Assembly (NCBI GenBank): GCA_009363875.1
Contig: CM018686.1
Span: forward strand, 8,308,001 to 8,372,000
Length of the DNA: 64,000 bases
Reading direction: 5' to 3'
Source: Mikania micrantha
Lineage: Eukaryota; Streptophyta; Magnoliopsida; Asterales; Asteraceae
A model generated the notes under the pieces. That model worked only from the letters and a program-made list of their open reading frames with translations. It was not told the origin of the DNA and did no database searches. The position numbers were made by a program, and so were the translations under genes. Position 1 is the stretch's first letter. Every line of letters begins with the position of its first letter. This document shows positions 32,597 through 42,256 of this stretch, piece after piece.

Positions 32597-33470
32597 ATGT
32601 CAGAAGACAATAATGCTACCAGCAGCATGTCAGATGACTTTACCACCCAATTAGCTAACCTTCTCAAAAACAGCCTTCAAATTCAAACCCCAAAACATAA
32701 TCTCTTCGACAATCTCAAAATTAGTCTCAATCTCAATAGCCAAAACTATGCACTATGGGCTCGAATGATTCGAGTTGCCATAGGAGGGAAATCAAAAACT
32801 TTATTAAGCCATTTAACCACAGGTGCGCCAGACAAAACTGATGAAAAATACGAGCAATGGGAACAAGAAGATCTTGTTGTGTTTTCATGGCTCATTTAAA
32901 ACATCGAACCTGCCATCGCCAGTAACTTGACAGAGTTTCCCACAGCAAAATCGCTATGGGATGCTCTTATTATAACATATAGCAGTGGCAAAGACAAGCT
33001 CCAAACATTTGATCTTCATGTTAAGGCGAATGAAATCAAGCAAAAAGACACACCTCTAGAGGATTTTTGGATTGTTATGCAGGGAATTTGGGGCGAGATT
33101 GAACGAAGAGATCCAAATCCGATGCTTTGCACCAAAGATATTACCACATACAACACCATTAGGTCTGAACAAAAGTTATTTCAGTTCTTGAACGCCCTAG
33201 ATCGCAAGTATGACTTGATAAAAAGAGAAATTTTGCGATGGGACCCTCTACCCACAGCCGAAGGTGCGTATGCTGCCTTTCGGAAGGAAACCGCTCACCA
33301 AAATATTTTGGGAGCAACTTCTGGAGAAGCACATGGGATCGGAACAGGCTTGATAGCAGCAGATCAAAAGGAGGTCGAAGGGGCGGGTTTTGTATCTAAG
33401 AGCTACGCCGGTCAGAACAGGTCTTCATCCCGGATTGAAAAATCCCACCTCAAATGTAACATGAATACAT
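32597..33470 (+). pseudogene. Copia gag pseudogene
   Basis: ATG at 32597 (MSEDNNATSSM). The frame reads FDNLKISLNLNSQNYALWAR, a stop TAA at 32897, then NIEPAIASNLTEFPTAKSLW and LFQFLNALDRKYDLIKREIL. This is the retrotransposon Gag domain typical of copia elements. It fades after GQNRSSSRIEKSHLKC with no zinc knuckle, so Gag is both interrupted and truncated. Confidence 0.85.
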
Positions 33471-33706
33471 TTTGTCTTTGTTTATTTTTTTATACGGTTT
33501 TTAAAAAATACAAATATACATTATTATAAATTTTAATTTTCTTTAATGTAATAAAGGGATTATTTATATTGTACATCTTTATTAAAAAAACTTTTGTTAG
33601 TTTTTTCTTTAATTTGAAAACCTAAAATCAACTTTCAATAAATGGTTCTTTCTTCAACACCCATTTTATAATCGAGATTTTCCATACTTTTTGCACTAAA
33701 TCCCCC

Positions 33707-33851
33707 ATGGATATCCACGGAAAATTTTCTATCGGCGGCGAAAAACAGAATATAGATCTTGATTATCTTTCGATATTTCATCTATTCCTGAATCGTCTGA
33801 TAAGTTCATAAACCAAATGAAAGGAAAATCCGTTCGAAAAAACTCAAAGGT
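33707..33851 (+). pseudogene. Candidate first exon of a host gene
   Basis: ATG at 33707 opens MDIHGKFSIGGEKQNIDLDY. The downstream part reads, one base out of frame, SFDISSIPESSDKFINQMKG then KSVRKNSK, ending at donor GTATTACG (33852). A one-base loss near 33765 would explain the break. Joined in phase to the segment at 45819 it continues RNDLGSKHRNNKGNEG. I do not recognise the protein. The model is an inference from splice signals and phase. Confidence 0.35.
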
Positions 33852-36515
33852 ATTACGCTATATTGTTTCATTATTAAAGATTTTTGTATTCTGTATTATT
33901 AGGGATTTTAGTATTGTTTACTGTGCTATAATACTGTTAAGTTATCATTCTGCAAAGTAACCGATCGTAATTTGCCTATGATTTATTTTGAGAATGCTGT
34001 TGTTCGGTATTAGGTTATATTTTACTTCGTGTATTTTTTACTGCTTTAATAAGTATGCATTTGTAAGTATGATCATTTCAATAATAAAATAGCCTATTTC
34101 ATTGAATAATGATCGGATTTTGTATGATACCTTTTAGTATTCATGTTTCATGTTTACTGCACAAGTAAACGTGAAAATATGTCACACCCCCAAATTCCCA
34201 CTCGTGGTGTCAGTCCACGTGGGTGTGACGTGGCCAGGATCATAGCTCTTGGTCATATAGAACGACTTCTATATGGGTTATACAATCACACAGTTTGTGA
34301 ATATAGACAAATTCATAAAAGTATGCAGCGGAAAATGTTAAACATCATAATACATAAGTGCAGCGGAAAGTAATTGTTCAAGACACTACATAATAAATTG
34401 TTTTCAAATCATAACAAATGCACACAACGCCTAAGATACGAGTCTATATGCAGGCCAGACTCCTTAAGGCTTCCTTGTGTGTATCCTAGCGTAAGCTCCA
34501 TCAGTTACCTGAGAATACATGCGAAAAGTGTCAACTAAAAAGTTGGTGAGTTCACAGGTTTAGACAGACAGAAAAGTAAACAGACATATACTGGGCATGT
34601 TAAGTTTAGTTGTTGGATCTACGATCCGTGAGTGTGTCATGTCATCTTACCGAAACTAGACTGTTTCCATTTGCCTCCGCGAGGCATCGCTGAACTCGCA
34701 ATTCACATCGATTATTACACTCGTTATGACCTCCAGTCAAAGTTGTTGCCGAGTGGGGCTAGTCAAACCCAGTAGTACTACGTAATAACGACTCGTTCGT
34801 AACAATTAACGGTAAGGATAAGTGAGGGCTTTATGCGATAATAGTTACACTCAAAAAGAAATGGTTTCACAACATGCCAGTCCTATATCTAAAACAGTTG
34901 CAGTATATTCTCACCCCAATAGTTTAGCAAATCAGTTAAGAGTAAAAGTGGGGCCGTAAACTCACCTGAGTTTATGTTATGCGTAAGCTCAAAAGAGTGC
35001 AAGTGTAGCTCGCCGGCTAGTAGTCACCTATATCACATAGGTACTATGAGTTTGTGTTCACAAGTGTGGGTCTCACCGGACCGTGTTAGTGTTCAACAAC
35101 ACTAAGTGGTTATGTAGGTCGAGTTGACCGTGTTTGACCGTGTCGATCGTGTTTGACCTAACGACCCGTTGGTGACGGTTTGGATCAAGTGTTCGTGTAT
35201 TGTGCGGTTTTAGTGTCGTGTGAAGTGTACGGATACCAAATTCATTCCTATGAGGAAACTTACTATTTATGGTAAGTTCCTATTTTAGGAAAGTTTCCAT
35301 ATTTGGCAGGTTATGCATATAATTATATTCCGATTATTCTATCATGCATATTTATCCTAAATGAGCATGTTATCACATAGCACATAGTTACACATAATCG
35401 TTTTAACATAGTTTGCGCGTAAAAGTTTCCATTTATGGAAAGTTACTAAAATAAGCATATTTCACAAATTTAACAATCAACATTGCTTATTATCATCATA
35501 TTAGTCCTAACTAGTCTATCAATCATGCTCGTTACAACTAACATGTGACAATTTATAGAATTTACAAATAAAGTTACTATATTTAGTAACTTATAGAAAT
35601 AACTCCAAATCAAGTTTCCCAATACTTATTCCTTCCAATAACATCATATAATCACTAAATGAATATGTTAGACTCAAGACATTACCATACATTTTACCCA
35701 TTTGAAATCTTGTGACAAAAAGTTACTATTTATAGTAATGTTTACAAAAATCATCCTTTTGACTATTCTAGACATTCCTATGCATCAAATATCCATCACA
35801 ATAGTTTCTAAACATCATTTTAAGCATAACATATAGATCTAATTACATGCATGTGATCATTTTATTAATAATGCCCATTTTGTAACTATAAAGTTACTAT
35901 TTATAGTAACAATCACCAAATGACCATTTTTGGCACAATCACACATTCTAAATCATGTAGAACATCATCAATATCATTACTAACAACATTTCAATACCAA
36001 ACATCATGTGAATCTACTTAGATCATCCATGCATGTTGTTAAAAGTAACCATCTACTAATATAATCACCAAATCACCATGGCTTTCAAATAAAATCATCA
36101 TGGATCATCATCAAATCATTAAATTAGTGAAAAACACTTACAATAACAGATTATTAACATTCAAAATTCATGACATTGGTGGTGGTGGTGATGCATGTAG
36201 CCTAAATGGCTTGCATGTGTGCCTAGTGAGTGTTTTAAGCAAGATTGGACATAGAACTACCTTAGTAGTCTTCAAATCCGTGGGATGTGGTCTGAGATTG
36301 ATGGTTAGAAGTTCCAGAACCTGCTGGTGAAGCCTCCTAGTCGAAATGTGAAGAATAGAGTTGGTGGGTGGACTTCCAAGTGCTTCCCTAAGCCCTCAAG
36401 GTCTTCCAATGGCTCCCTTTGTGTCTTTGGTGGTGCAACAGAGTGGTAATGGTCGCAATGAAGGTTTCAAACGAGAGAAATCGGAAGGGAAGTAACAGAA
36501 ATGATTAACATTGGG

Positions 36516-36523
36516 TTTATAAA
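36516..36523 (-). promoter_or_regulatory. TATA-like box in the element 2 LTR
   Basis: CTTTATAAACCC on the minus strand just downstream of the hairpin cluster. Position and sequence fit a core promoter. The second LTR has the same at about 44593-44600. Confidence 0.55.
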
Positions 36524-36544
36524 GATTTTATGCGTGTAGGGGTT

Positions 36545-36756
36545 GTCGCGTACCGCGGAGACTGCACAAAAAGCGTCTCCGCGTACCGCGGAGTTTAAAA
36601 TAATCATTCTGTTCCCGAAACACGCCGCGTACCGCGATGGTTGAAGATGATCGGTCGTCGCGTACCGCGACGTTTTTCAGAGAATTCAAATTCTCCCGCT
36701 TGAGCTTCGCGTACCGCGAAAGCCCAATTGTATGTCCATCGCGTACCGCGATGGGT
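36545..36756. repeat. Six GC hairpins sharing the core CGCGTACCGCG, 3' LTR of element 2
   Basis: Cores start at 36547, 36580, 36626, 36659, 36708 and 36740. Flanks differ from one to the next but mostly remain complementary: CTC/GAG at 36577-36593, CGT/ACG at 36656-36672, TT.../...AA at 36706-36720, CCAT/ATGG at 36736-36754. The third lacks full pairing. Confidence 0.9.
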
Positions 36757-37098
36757 CTCGGCTGAGCCCAATAGGTCCAATTTCATTGTTTTGAACCGAA
36801 TCTTTCGTATTTCTCGAATACGATCATCGTTTCTCAACACATTGGCTTTGTTCTAACTAAATTAGGTTCACCGAACCTAAGAGCAGTGTTTTGTGTTACA
36901 GATTGATCCGTTCACCAACGTTCGTCATTCAAGACACGTGCGATTGTTGTGCGATAATTCCTCGAATTATCGGTGTGTTCAGACTGTTGTGCCACGTGTC
37001 ACACTAAATGCATTTATTCTAGTGCCACGTATGAAATGATAATAAACATTATTATTAAAATAATAGAGTTGCTGACCTGGAAATTACGAGGTGTCACA

Positions 37099-37108
37099 TC
37101 ATCCCCTA
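37099..37108 (-). promoter_or_regulatory. Polypurine tract, element 2
   Basis: TAGGGGATGA on the minus strand, next to the 3' LTR. Confidence 0.75.
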
Positions 37109-37138
37109 GTTATTGGGAATTTCGTCCCGAAATTCAGT

Positions 37139-40100
37139 TCATGTGCCGGTGTTGGGTTGTTCGGCGAATAGGTGAGGGTATTTCTTCTTTATCTGATCCT
37201 CCCGTTCCCAGGTGTATTCCGGTCCTCGTCGTGAGTTCCATCGAACTTTTACAATGGGTATCTTACTATGTTTCAACTTCTTGAGTTCCCGGTCCATAAT
37301 TTCCACCGGTTCCTCTATGAAGTGTAGTTGTTCATCGATCTGGATTTCCTCTAAAGGAATTGTGAGAGTTTCGTCCGACAAACACTTCTTGAGGTTTGAA
37401 ACGTGAAACACGTTGTGTACGCTACTTAGTTCCTGTGGTAGCTGTAGTTCGTAGGCCACCGGGCCTATCCGTCTAGTGATCTCGAAAGGTCCAATGTAAC
37501 GAGGGTTTAGTTTTCCTCGTTTCCCGAATCGAATCACTCCCTTCCAAGGCGAGACTTTAAGTAGTACTCGGTCTCCCACTTGGAATTCTAAAGGTTTGCG
37601 CCTTTTGTCGGCATAGCTCTTCTGTCGATCCCGAGCTGCTGCCATTCTGTTGCGTATTTGCACGATCTTTTCAGTTGTTTCGTGCACGAGTTCGGGTCCG
37701 GTCAGTTGGCTTTCACCAACTTCCGTCCAACAGAGTGGTGATCTGCATTTACGCCCGTAAAGTGCTTCAAATGGTGCAGCTCCAATGCTGGTGTGGTAGC
37801 TGTTGTTATATGAGAACTCTACCAAGGGTAAGTGAGTCTCCCAGCTGTTACCAAAATCAATCACACATGCTCGAAGCATGTCTTCCAAGGTCTGGATGGT
37901 TCGTTCACTCTGACCATCCGTTTGTGGGTGATAAGCAGTACTCATATCCAACCTCGTCCCGAGTGCCTTGTGCAAGGACTTCCAAAAGTGAGCCGTGAAA
38001 CGGCTGTCTCGGTCTGATATTATGGAGATCGGGACTCCGTGTCTGGATACGATTTCCTTCAAGTAGATTCGGGTCAACCTTTCCAATTTATCCGTTTCTT
38101 TGATCGGCAGGAAGTGTGCCGATTTCGTAAGTCGGTCTACGATAACCCAGATGGTATCGCAGCCACTTGTTGTCTTTGGCAGCTTTGTGATAAAATCCAT
38201 GGAAATCTGCTCCCATTTCCATACTGGAATTTCTGGTTGTTGAAGTAGTCCTGAAGGTTTTTGGTATTCGACCTTAACCTTTGAGCAAGTCAGACATTTA
38301 CTCACATACGTTGCGATTTCTGACTTCATGTTAGGCCACCAATAGGTTGTCTTTAAATCGTGGTACATCTTGTCAGAACCTGGATGGACTGAATATCGAC
38401 TCTTATGGGCTTCATCCATTACTACCTTCCTTAAGTCTCCAAAACGTGGAATCCAAATACGATCCATCAGGTAGTAAGCTCCGTCGTCCTTTTGTTTCAT
38501 CTGTTTGTCCATCCCTCTCATGGCTTCGAGAGTGAGGTTTTCGGTTTTCAACGCTTCTTGTTGTGCGACCCGAATTTGGTTAGGCAATTCGGAGTGAATG
38601 GTGAGTTGTAGTGCGCGCACGCGTTTGGTTGTTTCCTTCCGGCTTAGCGCGTCGGCGACTACATTGGCTTTACCGGGATGATATTTGATTGCACAATCAT
38701 AATCACCTATCAGCTCGACCCATCTGCGTTGTCTCATATTTAACTCTTTTTGGTCGAAGATGTGTTGTAGACTCTTATGATCAGTGAATATCGTGCACTT
38801 GGTGCCGTACAGATAGTGTCGCCAGATTTTCAGTGCGAACACTACGGCTCCCAACTCTAGGTTGTGAGTTGTGTAGTTCTTTTCGTGCACTTTCAATTGT
38901 CGTGACGCATAGGCTATAACTTTCTCACGTTGCATCAGCACACAACCGAGTCCTTGTTTTGATGCGTCACAGTACACCACAAAATCCTCGCACCCGTCTG
39001 GTAGCGATAAGATTGGTGCACTGCACAATTTCTGCTTCAACAGATCGAAAGCAGCGTCTTGCTTTTCTCCCCATTCGAATTTCTTGTCTTTGTGTGTGAG
39101 GGAAGTCAATGATTGCGCGATCTTTGAGAATCCCTCAATAAACCGCCTGTAGTACCCGGCCAATCCTAAGAACTGTCGTACTTCAGTTGGAGTCTTAGGC
39201 GCTGCCCAATTCTTGATTGCCTCGATTTTGGCTGGGTCTACGTGTATCCCTTTCTCGTTTACTACGTGTCCAAGGAACTGAACTTCGCGAATCCAGAAAT
39301 CACATTTGGAGAATTTCGCGTATAGTTGTTCCTTCTTTAGTAGTTCTAAGACACGTCTCAAGTGATCGGCATGTTCTTCCTGAGTCTTCGAGTAGATCAA
39401 GATGTCATCAATAAATACGATTACGAACTTATCGAGATACGGTTTACACACTCGATTCATGAGATCCATAAATACGGCCGGTGCGTTAGTCAACCCAAAT
39501 GGCATTACTAGAAACTCGTAATGTCCGTACCGTGTTCTGAATGCTGTCTTTGGTATATCGTCCTCCTGTATTCTGAGTTGATGGTAACCCGATCTCAGAT
39601 CGATTTTCGAATAGAAGCTTGACCCTTGTAGTTGATCGAACAGGTCGTCTATTCGTGGTAGGGGGTACCGATTCTTGATCGTTACCTTGTTTAGTTCTCG
39701 GTAGTCTATACACATACGAAATGAACCGTCTTTCTTCTTCACGAACAGGACCGGTGCTCCCCAAGGTGAGAAGCTCGGTCGGATAAATCCTTTATCTAAC
39801 AACTCCTGCAGTTGGTTAGATAGTTCTTGCATTTCAGTAGGAGCCAATAGGTATGGTGCCTTGGCTATTGGTGCTGCTCCGGGGGTTAAATCTATCTGGA
39901 ACTCCACTTGTCGTGCTGGTGGTAGTCCCGGTAGATCGTCAGGAAAAACTTCCGGAAAATCACGAACAACCTCAATGTCCTCGATCTTTCGTTCCTTCTT
40001 TGACTGTTCGGTGATAAGGGCTAGGATAGCCGTGTATCCCTTCTTCAGATATTTGCTTGCTTTCATACAGGACATGATGTTTAACGGTATCCCGCGCCGT

Positions 40101-41359
40101 TCTCCCTGGATTGAGATCTGCTCTCCGCTTGGCAACGCAATTCGCACAATCTTCTCGTTGCAAACGATCTCAGCGTGGTTTGCAGATAACCAATCCATTC
40201 CAATCACCACGTCGAAGCTTCCGAGAGTTACTGGCATCAGGTCAATCACCAGTCGATGGTCTGCTAGTGTCAGAACACATCCTTTGATGATGTGTTGTGT
40301 TTCGATAAGTTTGCCATCAGCTAACTCCACGGTATACTTATAATCTAGTGGTGTTGGTGTCATGTCAAGCAATTTGCTAAATTCACTAGAGATAAAACTC
40401 CTATCGGCACCGGTATCAAATAATATACTAGCGTAGACATTATTTAAAAGAAACGTACCGGTGACGACGTTCGGATCATCTTTGGCTTCACCGGATCCAA
40501 TCACGAATGCCCGACCCCTAGCCGGGTTGCCTCCTGCGTTCTTGTTTTGCGGACAGTCTCGGCGCATATGTCCGGGCTTGCCGCAAGTGAAGCACCCCTT
40601 TAGTGTGTTGTCCTTGTTGAGGTTGGGGTTGGGGTTCGATCGGCATTCTTTGGCCAGGTGTCCGTTCCTGCCACAGTTGCTGCACCGAACTCTTCGGCAT
40701 GGGCCGTGATGGTGGTATGAGCAGTTGTTGCATTTGGGGTTGTTGCCCCGATATCCCCCTTTGTCCTGATTGTTTGGTTGGGTGGCAGTGAAGACTTTGG
40801 CTGGTGTTGGTCGGTGTTGAGCTGGTGGTGGTGGTGAGAAAACACGGTTGTTGTTGGGTTCCCACTTTCGCTTGGGCTCTTGGGGTTTTAGGTGTTCACC
40901 CCTTTTTGGCAGTTTCCCCTGGGCTACCGCCTGGTCAGTTAGCTTGTACGCCAAGCGAATCAGTGGTTGGACGGTGGTGTGATTGGCTGCAGTCACCGTG
41001 CTCTGTATTTGCTCGGGCAATCCACTAATGAATTGCTCTATCTTTTTGTACTCCGGCGTCACCATTGCCGGGCACAATTTGCACAGTTCGTGAAATCGAG
41101 TACAGTATTTCTCGATCTCGGATCCCACCATTTTGTGCGTCCAGAATTCTTCTTCCAGCTTCCGAATTTCGTCCCGAGGACAATACTCCTCGTGGAGCAT
41201 TCTCGTAAAGTTCTCCCATGGGATGGAGTTTGCAGTATCCAGCCCGAGTGTCTGGACATGAGAGTTCCACCAGGTGAGGGCCGGTCCCTCCAGTACTCCT
41301 GTGGCATATTTCACTCGGTTCCCGTCAGAGCATTCGGCCATAGAGAAAACCGATTCCAC
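37139..41359 (-). CDS. Gag-Pol polyprotein of element 2, N-terminally truncated Gag
   Basis: A 1406-residue frame, open from just after a TGA near 41390. The first listed codon is GTG; the first ATG is at 41341. The Gag core is joined mid-domain (GLLRWIEKVE lies just upstream in frame). Zinc knuckles at 226-239 (CSNCGRNGHLAKEC) and 256-269 (CFTCGKPGHMRRDC), protease DTGADRSF at 315, RT FIDDILIY at 650, RNase H (DASKQGLG, TDHKSLQH), integrase HHCC finger and DD35E residues D1055, D1116 and E1152, and a C-terminal chromodomain-like stretch ending TWEREDQIKKKYPHLF. All catalytic motifs are intact. Only the Gag N-terminus and a good start codon are missing. Confidence 0.9.
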   Translation of the reverse strand: MESVFSMAECSDGNRVKYATGVLEGPALTWWNSHVQTLGLDTANSIPWENFTRMLHEEYCPRDEIRKLEEEFWTHKMVGSEIEKYCTRFHELCKLCPAMVTPEYKKIEQFISGLPEQIQSTVTAANHTTVQPLIRLAYKLTDQAVAQGKLPKRGEHLKPQEPKRKWEPNNNRVFSPPPPAQHRPTPAKVFTATQPNNQDKGGYRGNNPKCNNCSYHHHGPCRRVRCSNCGRNGHLAKECRSNPNPNLNKDNTLKGCFTCGKPGHMRRDCPQNKNAGGNPARGRAFVIGSGEAKDDPNVVTGTFLLNNVYASILFDTGADRSFISSEFSKLLDMTPTPLDYKYTVELADGKLIETQHIIKGCVLTLADHRLVIDLMPVTLGSFDVVIGMDWLSANHAEIVCNEKIVRIALPSGEQISIQGERRGIPLNIMSCMKASKYLKKGYTAILALITEQSKKERKIEDIEVVRDFPEVFPDDLPGLPPARQVEFQIDLTPGAAPIAKAPYLLAPTEMQELSNQLQELLDKGFIRPSFSPWGAPVLFVKKKDGSFRMCIDYRELNKVTIKNRYPLPRIDDLFDQLQGSSFYSKIDLRSGYHQLRIQEDDIPKTAFRTRYGHYEFLVMPFGLTNAPAVFMDLMNRVCKPYLDKFVIVFIDDILIYSKTQEEHADHLRRVLELLKKEQLYAKFSKCDFWIREVQFLGHVVNEKGIHVDPAKIEAIKNWAAPKTPTEVRQFLGLAGYYRRFIEGFSKIAQSLTSLTHKDKKFEWGEKQDAAFDLLKQKLCSAPILSLPDGCEDFVVYCDASKQGLGCVLMQREKVIAYASRQLKVHEKNYTTHNLELGAVVFALKIWRHYLYGTKCTIFTDHKSLQHIFDQKELNMRQRRWVELIGDYDCAIKYHPGKANVVADALSRKETTKRVRALQLTIHSELPNQIRVAQQEALKTENLTLEAMRGMDKQMKQKDDGAYYLMDRIWIPRFGDLRKVVMDEAHKSRYSVHPGSDKMYHDLKTTYWWPNMKSEIATYVSKCLTCSKVKVEYQKPSGLLQQPEIPVWKWEQISMDFITKLPKTTSGCDTIWVIVDRLTKSAHFLPIKETDKLERLTRIYLKEIVSRHGVPISIISDRDSRFTAHFWKSLHKALGTRLDMSTAYHPQTDGQSERTIQTLEDMLRACVIDFGNSWETHLPLVEFSYNNSYHTSIGAAPFEALYGRKCRSPLCWTEVGESQLTGPELVHETTEKIVQIRNRMAAARDRQKSYADKRRKPLEFQVGDRVLLKVSPWKGVIRFGKRGKLNPRYIGPFEITRRIGPVAYELQLPQELSSVHNVFHVSNLKKCLSDETLTIPLEEIQIDEQLHFIEEPVEIMDRELKKLKHSKIPIVKVRWNSRRGPEYTWEREDQIKKKYPHLFAEQPNTGT

Positions 41360-41364
41360 CTTCT

Positions 41365-42099
41365 CTATCCATCGGAGCAGTCCCCATCATCGTCATCGTC
41401 CTCCTCCGGATCCTCGTCGGGATCCTCGTCGAACTCCCCTTCCTCGAGGTCTTCGGCCTCGAACTGTGGCCCGTCATCCTCAGCTGGCGGCTCCTCGACA
41501 AACTGTGCCGCCCATACGTTAAGCATGGCGTCACTTGCCTGTACCATAGCCTGAGTTTCGGCTATATCTGTCCGATTCTCGGTAATACGCCCGTCATGCT
41601 CCTGCATGACATCAACTATCTGGCCATGCTGAGACATGAGCTGAGACACCTGAAGACGTAATGTCTCCACCTGTTCCTCTAAGCGATCGTTCTGCTCCTC
41701 CAGTCGGTCGCTTCGCCTTTCCAGGCGATCGTTCTTCTCGCGAAGAACACGAACCTCGTCGGACAGCTCGGCGTTTCTCCGAAGCTCCCGCCGGGTTACA
41801 GCAACATGAGCCGCGAAGGCTCTCTCCATCGGCATCCCAAGTGCCGGTAGTCGTGGTCCCTCAGAGGTATCACCTCTGTATCGCGGGGTAGGCACCCGCT
41901 CAGCCACGATCCACTGTAGTAAGAGGCTGGGCAACCATCCCCAGTAGCGCTCCCGTGCTAACATCTGGGTCCTCCTCTCCATCTCCGCGTCCACCTGTGC
42001 TACAATACTGTCGATCCTACGTCGACTGTCCGCGGTCAAGTCATCGATGGCTGGGCGTTTACCCGGGTTCCTGCCAGCGTCTCTGTTGTTGTCGGCCAT
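41365..42099 (-). CDS. Leader ORF of element 2: coiled-coil, acidic C-terminus
   Basis: From ATG at 42099 (MADNNRDAGRNPGKRPAIDD; the frame is open further upstream to 42162) 244 residues. A Trp-rich patch (ERYWGWLPSLLLQW), a clear heptad coiled coil at about 110-155 (LREKNDRLERRSDRLEEQND), and an acidic tail rich in Asp/Glu. It ends at TAG six bases from the open gag-pol frame, one frame away. Like the ORF in element 1b it lies before gag, starts MAD and has a coiled coil, but it lacks membrane segments. It may be the original Gag N-terminal part or a separate protein. The D-rich end runs straight into the GLLRWIEKVE Gag core, which points to a deletion fusion. Confidence 0.7.
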   Translation of the reverse strand: MADNNRDAGRNPGKRPAIDDLTADSRRRIDSIVAQVDAEMERRTQMLARERYWGWLPSLLLQWIVAERVPTPRYRGDTSEGPRLPALGMPMERAFAAHVAVTRRELRRNAELSDEVRVLREKNDRLERRSDRLEEQNDRLEEQVETLRLQVSQLMSQHGQIVDVMQEHDGRITENRTDIAETQAMVQASDAMLNVWAAQFVEEPPAEDDGPQFEAEDLEEGEFDEDPDEDPEEDDDDDGDCSDG

Positions 42100-42240
42100 C
42101 CTGTAAGTTCTCATGTTAGTAAACAACAGTTCGATAATAATAATAACAACATCAGTGTGCAAGTTCTAGTGTTGTGTCTAATGTAGAGCAGTGGCTATAG
42201 TCTAAGTTTACTATATGCAAACCTAGTTCCCTATAACCAA

Positions 42241-42253
42241 GGCTCTGATACCA
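42241..42253 (-). promoter_or_regulatory. Primer binding site, element 2
   Basis: TGGTATCAGAGCC on the minus strand, three bases from the 5' LTR. Confidence 0.9.
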
Positions 42254-42256
42254 GTC

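Larger units (their letters stand above)
31994..33529 (+). mobile_element. Truncated copia element
   Basis: LTR (31994-32524), primer site (32528) and gag, then a break with no protease, integrase or RT. The second LTR is absent. Confidence 0.8.
34180..37098 (-). repeat. 3' LTR of element 2
   Basis: Minus strand TGTGACACCTCG to GGGGGTGTGACA, 2919 bp. Confidence 0.97.

Noticed and set aside
39861..40343. 160-residue ORF on the plus strand
   Set aside because: Antisense shadow of the protease/RT part of gag-pol at 37139-41359.
41365..41400. Programmed -1 frameshift joining leader ORF and gag-pol of element 2
   Set aside because: The overlap is short, GATGGGGAC is not a standard slippery heptamer, and the missing Gag N-terminal part points to a deletion.
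40967..41554. 195-residue Ser-rich ORF on the plus strand
   Set aside because: Antisense to the acidic and coiled-coil leader ORF and gag. The Ser runs are the complement of Asp/Glu codons.
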